From NCBI GenBank assembly GCA_037783545.1, contig JBBELK010000293.1:1488001-1552000 (forward strand): 64,000 nucleotides of DNA. Reading direction: 5' to 3'. The stretch comes from Henricia sp. BOLD:AAB3569 (Eukaryota > Echinodermata > Asteroidea > Spinulosida > Echinasteridae). Below, one piece after another: positions 56,001-64,000 of the stretch (its first letter is position 1; the number at the start of each line of letters is the position of its first letter). The notes beneath the pieces were generated by a model that worked only from the letters and a program-made list of their open reading frames with translations, was not told where the DNA came from and ran no database searches. A program made the translations under genes and the position numbers.

Positions 56001-59000
56001 ACTTTAAAAAATACATTTGATGTCTCATTTGAAAGAGGAAGGTCATAGCTTTCAAACCATGTATATATTATTTATGTTGGTTACACATTGTACGTCTGGC
56101 ATTTTTTAAAAACACCCTGTACAGGCATCGTGTTTTTAAAGTTCCATCCGAACCTTCCTTAGTCTATTATCTTGTTGAAGACAGAACCAATTTGTATCTG
56201 GGAATAAAGGGAAATAAAGGAAAAGAAAGCCCAGTGCCCGGGATTTGTTTTTCTCTCCTGTGATTAGGACTGATACTTTTCGATCATCTAGTACAATTTG
56301 TCGTAATGAACATTTGGGACGGTATGTGGGCGACTGGGCGTTATACACCCACAGTACCGCGGATAGGGTAACCGTTCTCTAGAAATATCATAATGTCCAA
56401 CTTTTATCCTTTAATTTCGATCTGATCATTGTCTCTGCAATATTTGTTATCATTATGTAGCCCAAAGGTGACATCGCAAAAATGATTTACAAAGACATTC
56501 CAAAGAAATTTACGACTTTGCAAAAGTTGATTTTTCTTTTGAAGTTTTGTAGCACCATTTAAAAAAGGGAAACATTTTATGAATTCATATATTTAAAATG
56601 CTGGTAGTCGACGTACCGTCAGGACTTTCCTTGCTGCCCGAAGGCGAGATCTCTTTGACGTCACACGCATTAATCACAATGGGAATTGAGACATCTGATG
56701 AACTTGTATTCACGGAGGCTGGAAACTTTTGTACGCCGTGTTTGCTTATATTGGCAACATTGGCAAATGAGGTGCTTCTCAGTGCATTGGAGCAGTTCTC
56801 ATTGATGTGGAACGACGAGCCGTCAAATCGTGGTCTGTCCGCAGCGCCAGTCGTCCGGGAGTCTCTGCCTTCATCGCGGACCGTTGCTTCGGCAGACGAC
56901 CCCTCCCGGTCTCCTGGCATTACTTTTCCGATGTTCTCGTCTCGGTAGATTGTTAGCTCGGTGTAAATTTTCGTCGAATCCACATCAGGGTTGGAAGCTT
57001 CAGCCGTCTCTTTTCCACCGCCAAGGGCTAATGATGCTTCTTCGTTCCGTGGCGCTGGCGTGTTTGAGTTACTGGGCGTCTTGTCTTGGTTACACGTGGT
57101 GCTGGTGGTTCAAGTGCATGGGATTTAGTGGCTTAATGCTACACGTGAGGTCGATTTTCACCTGAAGAATTGTCGTATCGTTATACTGTCGTATATTGTC
57201 GTTATATTAGTTATACATACATATTATTTTCCTATGGGTGATTTTGTACCGATTCCAGTGACTCTATAGCAAATGCGAGAGTAGGCCTATGTACCAACAT
57301 CAAGACAACAGTAATCTGTTTACATTGCGCACCTGCAGTACGGTATTACGTCGTGAAACAATTTTCTTGAATATTTTCAAGATACTGAATGTTTAACCGT
57401 TGGTAAATTATTTCAAATATTATTTAGAAATTGCTCAGAAATTTCTTTAAACAATTTTGTTAACTTGAAAAGGCAATTTTTACAAAGCATCAAAATGTCA
57501 CACCTTGGCTCCCGTTTTTATGGAAAGACCCTAATTATTGGTTGGTAATATATTGTAACAAAGTCAGTTCTCTCAATAAATTCTGTCGTCATGGGATTTT
57601 TTTTGGGGGGGGGGGGGGGAAGGGGGGGGGGTGGTCATTCACATTGACTGCTTTGAACATTTATAGAGATATTTCTTTCCGTCTTCAGGCCATTCTGGAT
57701 TTCAAAAAACCGAATGCAAAACGAGTTTACAAACCTGGAAGAGTGGCTTGAAACTGCGGTCGCTGCAGCTGATATTTCGGCAGGCTGAGACTGAACCGAC
57801 CCAGAGTGTGTTGGAATGGGCACAGACCTTATCGTTGGCTGTGTTGGGATGCTGGCTTTGGCTCCTTCGTATAAAGTTTTGGTCGTGTTCGATGTTGTAC
57901 TCGTGTGTTGCTTGTCGATGAGCTCGTAACACTTGTACAATTTCTCGCCGATCTTATAAGTGAAACTGGGAGTGGTTGTTACCATTGTGGCGGTTTGTGT
58001 TGGGATATTTGGCTGAGAGGTGGTACTATCAAAATAAATAAATAAATAAATAAATAAATAAAACTGAAATGTATTCACAAGTAAAAGTTCAGTTTTGCCA
58101 TCGTATGACAGGGCCCAATAATGAAGAAAAACTATTGCGTTCTGCAATTAAGTTTCAGTGGTCGAGTGGTTAAGACGTCTGCCTATATATTATGCAAGAG
58201 GTCGTGGGTTCGAGTCCCACCCGAGCCTAGCCCGCTATGTCTCGGGCAAGCACTGAGTCTACGGGTGCTAACCAACGTCGGGTAGAACAAAACAAACTGA
58301 TAATTAGGTTTCGCCTCTTGTCTACATTAAGGTAGGCCTAAATGTTGGTTTTACTAACAAAAGTAGACTAGTGCCTGTGCTTGGCATTCCTTAATTTAAA
58401 TACCTCCTTCCATATAACAGATTAAAAGTGTAATTTTTATCAAATCACTTAGGCTACCTATTGTGTTACTCTTAATCTTTTACTTCAGAACGATAAGATT
58501 ATTTTTGTGAAAAGAGGGCAGGATTTTGATTTTTGAGGGAAATTGTGGGGTAAAAATAGGAATAACTAGCCAAAGGTTTAACAGATTAAAGATGGCGTTT
58601 TATGCTCAATGTTGCATGAAAGGCCGTTTTTGATTGGCTGAGAAGGGTTTCACTTTGATACTCGGTCTCTGTTAGTCAATTATTAGTGGGAGTTTTTTAC
58701 AACATGAAACAGCAGCAAGCAGTTAGCAATGCTGAAACTGACAAAACAGGTAAACAAAATTTGATTTTTTTTAAAGGAATTATCGTCCAAAAGTTAAAAA
58801 CTATGGATTTAGAGGAATGAAGAAGAGCTGGTTTTTTACTCAAAAGTGAAATTAGTGGGAAAAGTCCGTTTTTTACAGCTGTAAAAGTTACTACAAAAAT
58901 GGGTGACCTAAAACTTAAGGAATGTCAATCAAGGCTTACGTACGTGTAGGCTACTCACCGATTAAGGACGGTATTCTCAACGGGCAAACCGTGATTGACG

Positions 59001-59359
59001 GCAGACGCCGGCACAAGACAGTAAACCTGGCGTTTGCTCTTAGAGCTAACTTTAGCAGCGGCTGCGTTTAGTGATGTTGGTGGTAATGATGTGGTAGAAT
59101 CGGTTGACAAGACAACATTGGTGGCGCTTGAGCTGCTCAGCCGATCCGTGTAGTTCAGCGCCTTCCGTGGTGCATGCGTAGCTTGGTCGTTTGATTTAGC
59201 GGTGTCTCCACCGCCGTCAGCATTATGGGCACAGGCCGGTGATTTCACCCGCTGTGGTGTGCTTTCCTTCGAAGTGCAATTATCATTCGAATTTACGACA
59301 ACGCTACGACTGCATCCAGTCTCATCATTTGATGTGTTTGTGGTTTGAGATGAAAACAT
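52521..59359 (-). CDS. SOX30: SOX30-like (SoxH) HMG-box transcription factor, complete coding sequence in seven exons
   Basis: Exons in transcript order: 59359-58959, 58025-57735, 57101-56617, 55012-54773, 54083-53901, 53554-53457, 53090-52521. All phases close, giving 755 residues (human SOX30 has 753). The HMG box (about residues 405-475) reads DHIRRPMNAFMVWARIHRPR and GNAWNALAAEEKQPFYDEAE. ARIHRP and the following GWVYTPRPPKRRRR separate SOX30 from other Sox groups, which have RMNAFMVWSRGQR-type boxes and MPRRK-type tails. The long N- and C-terminal regions are low-complexity. SOX30 is a sequence-specific nuclear factor required in post-meiotic male germ cells of mammals; the role here is inferred. 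An in-frame ATG at 59425 would add 22 residues. The acceptor at 57102 has a weak pyrimidine tract and is the least certain boundary. Confidence 0.9.
53106..53165. repeat. 30-bp tandem duplication at the SOX30 last-exon acceptor
   Basis: AGTGAACGTCTGGATGTTCA with TTGGTTGGCC occurs twice, with two differences. On the minus strand each unit provides a CATCCAG acceptor-like site. Confidence 0.85.
53457..53554 (-). CDS. SOX30: SOX30-like coding exon 6
   Basis: The acceptor is tctttacacacag and the donor is GTGAGT. It reads LQSGKPNLPKRTTSLSAANG and GNVTWPPNTGKQ; 98 bases that close the phase. Confidence 0.83.
53901..54083 (-). CDS. SOX30: SOX30-like coding exon 5, end of HMG box and basic tail
   Basis: The acceptor is tccgtctctaaaag and the donor is GTACGG. 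It reads WVYTPRPPKRRRRENFTLVP. The four-Arg run is a likely nuclear localisation signal. The intron thus splits the HMG box at HPG^WVY. Confidence 0.92.
54773..55012 (-). CDS. SOX30: SOX30-like coding exon 4, HMG box
   Basis: The acceptor is tctgtacatacag and the donor is GTACGG. It reads DYTSGSGKRQKSDHIRRPMN, AFMVWARIHRPRLARQFPGS and on to KKHSEDHP. RPMNAFMVW is the signature of Sox HMG boxes. Confidence 0.95.
55148..56119 (-). mobile_element. Tc1/mariner-like transposon relic with transposase fragment in a SOX30 intron
   Basis: CAGGGTGTCTAAAAAAAATG and TGCCAGACGTAAAATGTGTA at the left are inverted at the right (ending AAAACACCCTG), flanked by TA. The arms are about 200 bp. The minus-strand frame 55800-55276 contains WAQDGAPAHRLLAVRNRLRE and EWPLRSPDLTPCDFY, which match the second and third acidic residues of IS630/Tc1/mariner DDE transposases. 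The N-terminal DNA-binding part and first Asp region are missing, and the frame is only about 175 codons, so the element cannot move on its own. The same CAGGGTG ends occur at 37679 and, as a lone end, at 38708. Confidence 0.85.
56617..57101 (-). CDS. SOX30: SOX30-like coding exon 3
   Basis: It reads TTCNQDKTPSNSNTPAPRNE to ISPSGSKESPD. The donor is GTACGT. The acceptor chosen, CCACCAG at 57102-57103, is the first AG after an in-frame TGA and gives the right phase. CCCAG about 24 bases on also fits the phase. Confidence 0.72.
57603..57632 (+). repeat. Poly-G tract in SOX30 intron
   Basis: A run of about 15 G followed by AA and ten more G. It is C-rich in the transcript and about 105 bases past the donor of coding exon 2. 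Confidence 0.9.
57735..58025 (-). CDS. SOX30: SOX30-like coding exon 2
   Basis: The acceptor ttattttgatag follows a (TTTA)n microsatellite and the donor is GTTTGT. It reads TTSQPNIPTQTATMVTTTPS, then a short charged helix IGEKLYKCYELIDKQ, and ends AVSSHSS. Confidence 0.83.
58029..58065 (+). repeat. (AAAT)n microsatellite next to a SOX30 acceptor
   Basis: About eight AAATA-register units. On the transcript strand they are (TTTA)n and occupy the place of the pyrimidine tract for the acceptor at 58026. Confidence 0.92.
58152..58225 (+). mobile_element. tRNA-like SINE head in SOX30 intron 1
   Basis: GTGGTCGAGTGGTTAAGACG is a Leu/Ser-type A-box and GTGGGTTCGAGTCCCAC a perfect T arm. The 5' acceptor strand (AGTTTCA) does not pair with CCGAGCC, so it is a tRNA-derived SINE, not a tRNA. 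Following sequence to about 58335 is SINE body. Confidence 0.75.
58959..59359 (-). CDS. SOX30: SOX30-like coding exon 1
   Basis: ATG at 59359 (MFSSQTTNTSNDETGCS) and donor GTGAGT at 58958. Ser/Thr/Ala-rich; ends VENTVLN. The frame is open upstream to another ATG at 59425 (MLNKLNNLHTL), which is less Sox-like and may be 5' UTR. Confidence 0.8.
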
Positions 59360-59425
59360 CTTAATTTTGTTGATGATCACCAAATGAAACGCAAGCGTGT
59401 GAAGATTATTTAATTTGTTCAACAT

Positions 59426-61463
59426 CCAACTCGCACGTCACTTCTCGATCATTGAGCAAATTCAAAATCGTATTATTGCATCATATTAAAAATAAACAAT
59501 GGAACAATGCAGCGCGTATTAATACGGTTATTGCGCGCGCGTTATTACGCGTGATGCGCATTGTGAACGCGCACACAATTTACGCGCAACGCACACGCAG
59601 GCGGTACCGGACCGCATAGACTGGTTCCCGCTCCACATATTCCACATACAACGACTTTAATAATTATGAGGACCGGCTACCATCGTGTTTAAAATAGCAC
59701 TAAGCATTACGCCATGCATATATTTTTAGGAGCGCATAACCGTTAATTTTCAAAGCGCGCTGTATAACAATTTGCAATGGGTTATTCCATAAATTGGCCG
59801 CCTAGAAATTTAATATATTAACATTAAAATGCCCATTAACACATGCCCATTATAGCATGATCAAAAATCAAATTCAAACCTTGTCTGCATCGTCATAAAT
59901 AAACACGCGGCGGCACGCGGCATCAACTCAAATTTTCGAAACAATGACGAATCGTACCCGACGATTAACGATAACGTCCGGACGTGCATGGGGTAACTTC
60001 GGGAACCTTGAGTTCGGAAAAGGGAGGAATTCCTCCTGTTTCAATATGGCGGACTAACATGTATACTGCCGGTTGCCGCCGGACCTAAATATCATCTCAG
60101 AATAGTCGGGATATTTTGGTCTGGGAACCAGACTACGGACCGCATTCCCCTTTTCACGAGCCGATGGAAAGGGGAATGAGGTCCACGTTTTTTCCCCTCA
60201 CTGACTGAATTGTTTCTTTTACACGAAATGTCTATACGTACGCATGGTTTGCTTCCCAAACAAGCCCATGGAATAAACCCTTTAGTGCACGGGCGGCCAT
60301 GACAGGGGACAGTCCCATGTCACCGTGGGTCGTGCACTTTGCGGATCTATTGCAACATCATTTAAATATAAAAACATGTTCCCTGTCATCGCCGCCGGAT
60401 GTGAAAATTAATACGCCCGAAGTCCCAAACTGAAAAATGTATACATGTACATTATAGAACGCCCTCACCGCTCTGTGTCGGCTTGCACACGTATTACGTA
60501 CGCACACGGCACGGTCGCTGGTTCATGGCGTGATGTGTTGGCATGACAACCAACTATCTAGAGGTTCCCACTTGTGCCCAATATGAATAATAAACTGCAG
60601 TTGGAGCGCTGTTGATTTGATGTGTGGAGTGGGTCCATGAAACATGACAGACACCGTGCATTAAATAGCCCACCACCCCCGCTAGACTACGATAAAAAAA
60701 AATCGGATTAGGATAAATGAGAATTTGTATTCTTTGCAAACTGCTGTGTTGAGTGTTGACTATTATGATACGTGAAATGAATATATTCTTTTTGAGTAAA
60801 GTTGTGTTGCGCTTTGTGTAGTTTGTGACGCTGCTTTGTAAGGAGTCGTTTGATTTTTCATGGGCCAGTAGGCTCGCACGACAATCCGTCCGGACGCATG
60901 TTTTTCGAAAGGTCTTTGGTGGGACTTTTTCAGCACGTAGCACGACCCCACTGCGTGGAAACTGCCGAGTGAATGATGGAAAATCTGCGTGTGGGGTGAA
61001 AGGGTTGTTTTATGATTTACTTGGAAAATCGAGCCAGTGAAAGGTCGGGTCCCAACTCAACATTTTTCCTTGGCCGGCCTTTGCAGGAGAATTTCGCTGG
61101 ACCTTGTATTTATGAATGAACAGCGATCGTCACTATTCTTCTGGTTTGAAGATCTTGCAGTTATCCAATTTTGACTGGAGTAAGCCCTACTACTTAATAT
61201 CGTCGAGCAGTTAGTGGATTGTGGGATGAAATCTGTGCCAAAGTACGTACAGTTGCAGCGTGCTTGTGTAGATGCTACACGGTGTGTATTTGGCGGTACA
61301 GAGAACCCGTTATACGTGGATGCTTAGAAGCGATTGGGTCTATTTGTTTTCGAGCCAAGATGACTTTGGAGGTAACCTCCTCCACCCCCGCATAAAGAAT
61401 GGCTCTGCTGGTGACACGTAACGTCTTGGACATGTTGAAGATGACATTTTAGATGTTCTGAAG
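59426..61463. promoter_or_regulatory. Shared upstream region of SOX30 and the 61464 gene
   Basis: These two genes are head-to-head across about 2.0 kb. The stretch holds CpG-containing blocks at 59520-59620 and 60270-60520. TCAATATGGCGGAC at 60041-60054 resembles a YY1 initiator element. No other gene is seen. A transcription start for the + strand gene, with 5' UTR up to 61463, must lie inside. Regulatory roles are inferred. Confidence 0.35.
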
Positions 61464-62376
61464 ATGACCAACACCCCACCGTCGTCTCCGTTAAACAGCA
61501 GTTTCCACGATACTGCATCCGGTCCTCAAAATCTTCAGCATCACCACCAGACTCAACTTCACCCTCAAGTGCCCACTACGCCGCCAACGTTCCTTTGTAA
61601 CGGCAAGATGAAGCTGATAAAAAGTAACAGCAGTCCCATGACGTCTGGAGCGGGGGACCTGCCTCCTCTAGTCGGGGTACCTCATGACAGGCCTCGATCC
61701 AATCACCGGAGATCGCCGGACTCCGGCCCCATCCCGGCATCATGTCGAATGGAGGCCAGGGAGAGCGACTCCCCCGTCAACTGCGGCGTGTCTAGTCCAC
61801 TTAGGAGACGTCGACTCAAGTACATGGTGAGACAGAATTCGGATTCGGAACTCTTCTTGAACAGCAACATATGTCCGGAACATCTGAGAGTGACGTCATC
61901 GACCAATGAGGCAGTCATCCTATTTCCTCATCCTCCGGACCAGAGTCCCCGTTCTCAAAACTCATCGGGATCCAATTCCCCAAAAAGCCACGGCAAGAAC
62001 TCGGGAAACCCTTCCCGGGCGGGCCCCACCAGGCACAGTCGATCTCTGGAAGCCTCACCTATGATCGTTCGTCGAACCCTAGGCGGTGTCACGGTGAGGC
62101 GAAGCTCTTGCGAACCGGATTACAGATCCTCCTCTCCGCCACCGGGATCTGACCACAAGCGCCGCTTGAGACCCGTATCCTTGGGATGTGTCACCGATGC
62201 GCTTTGCCAAGTTAGCGGCACCACTGACCCATCTCTTAGAGGCTCAGGTTCGCCGTTTCTTGCCCGGAGGCTTCGGGGTGGAATGCTGCAATCTCCCAGC
62301 CGATCGGACACACCTGTCAACGATGCTCTGTCTGTACAGGAACTATGGAAGCTTCATCAGCTGCCGACATCCTCTG
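61464..62376 (+). CDS. Unrecognised Ser/Pro-rich protein, first coding exon (partial gene)
   Basis: ATG at 61464 is the first in its frame after a TAA about 40 bases upstream. The frame stays open for 304 codons to a strong donor, GTAAGT at 62377. It reads MTNTPPSSPLNSSFHDTASG, has basic Ser-rich motifs such as RRRRLKYMVRQNSDSELF and TRHSRSLEASPMIVRRTLGG, and ends QELWKLHQLPTSS. Repeated SP and RxxS patterns suggest a phosphorylated, disordered region. The length, codon-like composition and donor argue for a real exon, and the rest lies right of the window. No domain or family is recognised. Confidence 0.72.
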
Positions 62377-62396
62377 GTAAGTTGCGAAACCACCTT

Positions 62397-63235
62397 TAAA
62401 GGCCCATTGTGTCATTTGTAATGAGCCAAAATTTTACTTCATGAGTTGACAAGAAAAACTTACTCAAAGTAATTCTTGTTGTATTTCTGTCCATTAGATA
62501 GTACTTTCTTTACGCATTTAGCAACGGGAGGTGGTTTTAAAATAAGTAGGGCCCATGTATACAATTTGACATTCACTTTACTCAAAACCATGTATGGATT
62601 TTTAAAGGTTTTCTAAAGCGACAATGCATCTAAACTCCTCAAAAAAGTTCGGAAAGTCAAGTTCGACTGACGATTTATCTCTTGTTACTAAATTATTTCC
62701 CTTGAATTTGGTATAATTGGAAAGCCCTGTTATTCCTCTTTACAGTGATGTGTCATTTGTTATGATTAATCAATTGGGAGGATGTGCAGTATAGCGGAAT
62801 ACAGGGGTGGGTGGAAAGTGAAATGTCACAAAATTCACTGCTATTGTCATGCAGTGCATTCCCTTTTGCTTGAAGGGTGGGAATGTGTCAATGCACCTTT
62901 TGACAATAGCAGTGCATCTAGTGACATTTCACTTTACACCCGCCCCCGTATTAAGCTGTGCTGCACATCCCCCAATTGCTTAATCATAACAAATGACACA
63001 TCATCGTAAAGAGGAATAACAGGGCTTTCCAATTATATAAAATTCAAGGAAAATTATTTTGCAACAAGAAAGAAATCGTCAGTCAAACTTGACTTTCCGA
63101 ATTTTGTTTGAGGAGTTTATATAGCTAAAATGTCTGCATGGAAGTATTCTTCTTCAGATATGTAATGACGTTATTCCAGGAATGTGTAAAAAAAACAATC
63201 ATCTTGCAAATGATAGATGGGCCTTCAACCAGATA
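62397..63235. mobile_element. Family-F element split by family A
   Basis: AAAGGCCCATTGTGTCATTT opens just after the donor of the 61464 exon. GACAATGCATCTA is interrupted at 62632 and resumes at 63119 with ATATAGCTAAAATGTCTG; the element ends GCAAATGATAGATGGGCCTT. Confidence 0.85.
62632..63118. mobile_element. Foldback MITE family A, copy 3, inserted in family F
   Basis: AAACTCCTCAAAAAAGTTCG to GAGGAGTTT with TA at each junction. It is close to the copy at 22638 (shared CACCCGCCCCCGTATT). Confidence 0.92.
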
Positions 63236-63898
63236 GCAACTTAGGCCTAATTCTACATTTTAGTATAAAGGACAGACATTTTGTGTGGTGCATGAAAATT
63301 TGAGAACGTTTAAGAACGACTGAAGTTCATTAAGAACCGCTAACGTTTCTCACATGTTGCAAGTTACCTGGTCATACACTATTCAGTCAAATGGGAGACC
63401 GCGGAATAAAATTACCACGATATCAGCTTTAAGCACTTAGAAGCGAAGATTTTCAACCAAGTAAAAATGACAAATTCGTTATTACAGTATGAGAATAAAT
63501 GTTGTAAAAAAATGCTAATTATTTAGTAATAGCCGATCGACCCGTTCCTCTTAATCGAACCACGACACGCCATTCTTTGCCGACAATGGAAAGTTAAACC
63601 TTGGGAACCTCTTTCAAAAAGACAACTGAAATACCGCCTCAGCACCACAATCAATATTGATAACCCCACGGCCACATACGCAACCTTGTGAAATCTGCCA
63701 TTGGCTATATACGGAGAAACAGGCAAGGACAAACAAGGACACGCGGGAGTTAATTAAGTAAGAATTCCGATAATTTGATCAAATTAGATAATACAAACCA
63801 AGAAACGACATGCAAACTTCTGTTGAGATTCAGTCATTGCGTATATTAACGATGCGACAACTATGCAAATACGATGCAATATTTATATATAATTACAT
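63236..63898. other. No gene or clear repeat seen (intron of the 61464 gene)
   Basis: AT-rich sequence. It is probably intron because the donor at 62377 needs an acceptor beyond the window. Confidence 0.5.
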
Positions 63899-64000
63899 GG
63901 GTCTTTCCACAGTATAGGGGGCATTATGGCAACACAGACCATATTTTTAAGGAAATACATTTGTCTGGTCTCAAAATAAAAGAAATAAGTTTAAGTTGTT
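63899..64000. mobile_element. TIR element family G, left end, cut by window edge
   Basis: GGGTCTTTCCACAGTATAGG and CATTATGGCAACACAGACC match the left arms at 25030 and 30441. Confidence 0.88.

Noticed and set aside
58152..58225. A functional Leu/Ser tRNA gene
   Set aside because: The T arm is perfect but there is no matching 5' acceptor strand; SINE body follows.
59360..59425. Upstream Met (MLNKLNNLHTLAFHLV) as the SOX30 start
   Set aside because: Kept only as an alternative. The hydrophobic stretch is unlike a Sox N-terminus, and the ATG at 59359 gives a length close to human SOX30.
1..64000. CRISPR arrays, operons, rRNA or viral genes
   Set aside because: The repeats are TIR elements, SINEs or minisatellites of animal type. 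No spacer-repeat pattern, bacterial gene order, rRNA block or recognisable viral protein was seen.

Overview
The window is animal nuclear DNA. It has AT-rich introns and intergenic DNA packed with terminal-inverted-repeat (TIR) elements and tRNA-derived SINEs, and small exons with clean GT/AG boundaries. The protein-coding genes belong to families found in animals: an epsin-related adaptor, a PGC-1 coactivator and a SOX30/SoxH factor. The repeat style and the divergence of the proteins from vertebrates suggest a marine invertebrate deuterostome, most likely an echinoderm; this assignment is an inference.

Layout: (1) 1-2536, + strand: the last two exons of a CLINT1/epsinR-like gene, ending in a Met-Pro-Gln minisatellite and a Met/Gly-rich tail. 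(2) 2537-14959: no recognised gene, a mosaic of MITEs and foldback elements, several nested in each other. (3) 14975-25698, + strand: a complete PGC-1 family gene (PPARGC1) in nine coding exons, 824 codons, with LXXLL, DHDY (HCF-1-binding) motif, RS domain, RRM and the conserved acidic/basic C-terminus. Its introns carry many mobile elements. (4) 25699-36430: repeats, including a decayed coding-like tandem array at 34.8-35.4 kb. (5) 36431-45350, - strand: an unrecognised gene of at least six exons (289 codons from its best Met) with coiled-coil segments, possibly extending upstream to 47.2 kb or beyond. (6) 50064-51475, + strand: a weak two-exon candidate. (7) 52521-59359, - strand: a complete SOX30-like gene in seven coding exons, 755 codons, with the HMG box split by an intron. 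(8) 61464-62376, + strand: the first coding exon of an unrecognised Ser/Pro-rich protein whose gene runs on to the right, head-to-head with SOX30.

Function: the CLINT1-like adaptor acts in clathrin traffic, PGC-1 in transcription of mitochondrial and metabolic genes, and SOX30 in HMG-box regulation (spermatogenesis in vertebrates). These genes do not form a pathway. Their shared neighbourhood is the most interesting biological signal, because human CLINT1, SOX30 and PPARGC1B all lie on 5q32-q33. I found no CRISPR array, operon, rRNA or functional tRNA. Exon boundaries were read by hand and checked by codon phase; no similarity search was run. All boundaries of mobile elements are approximate.
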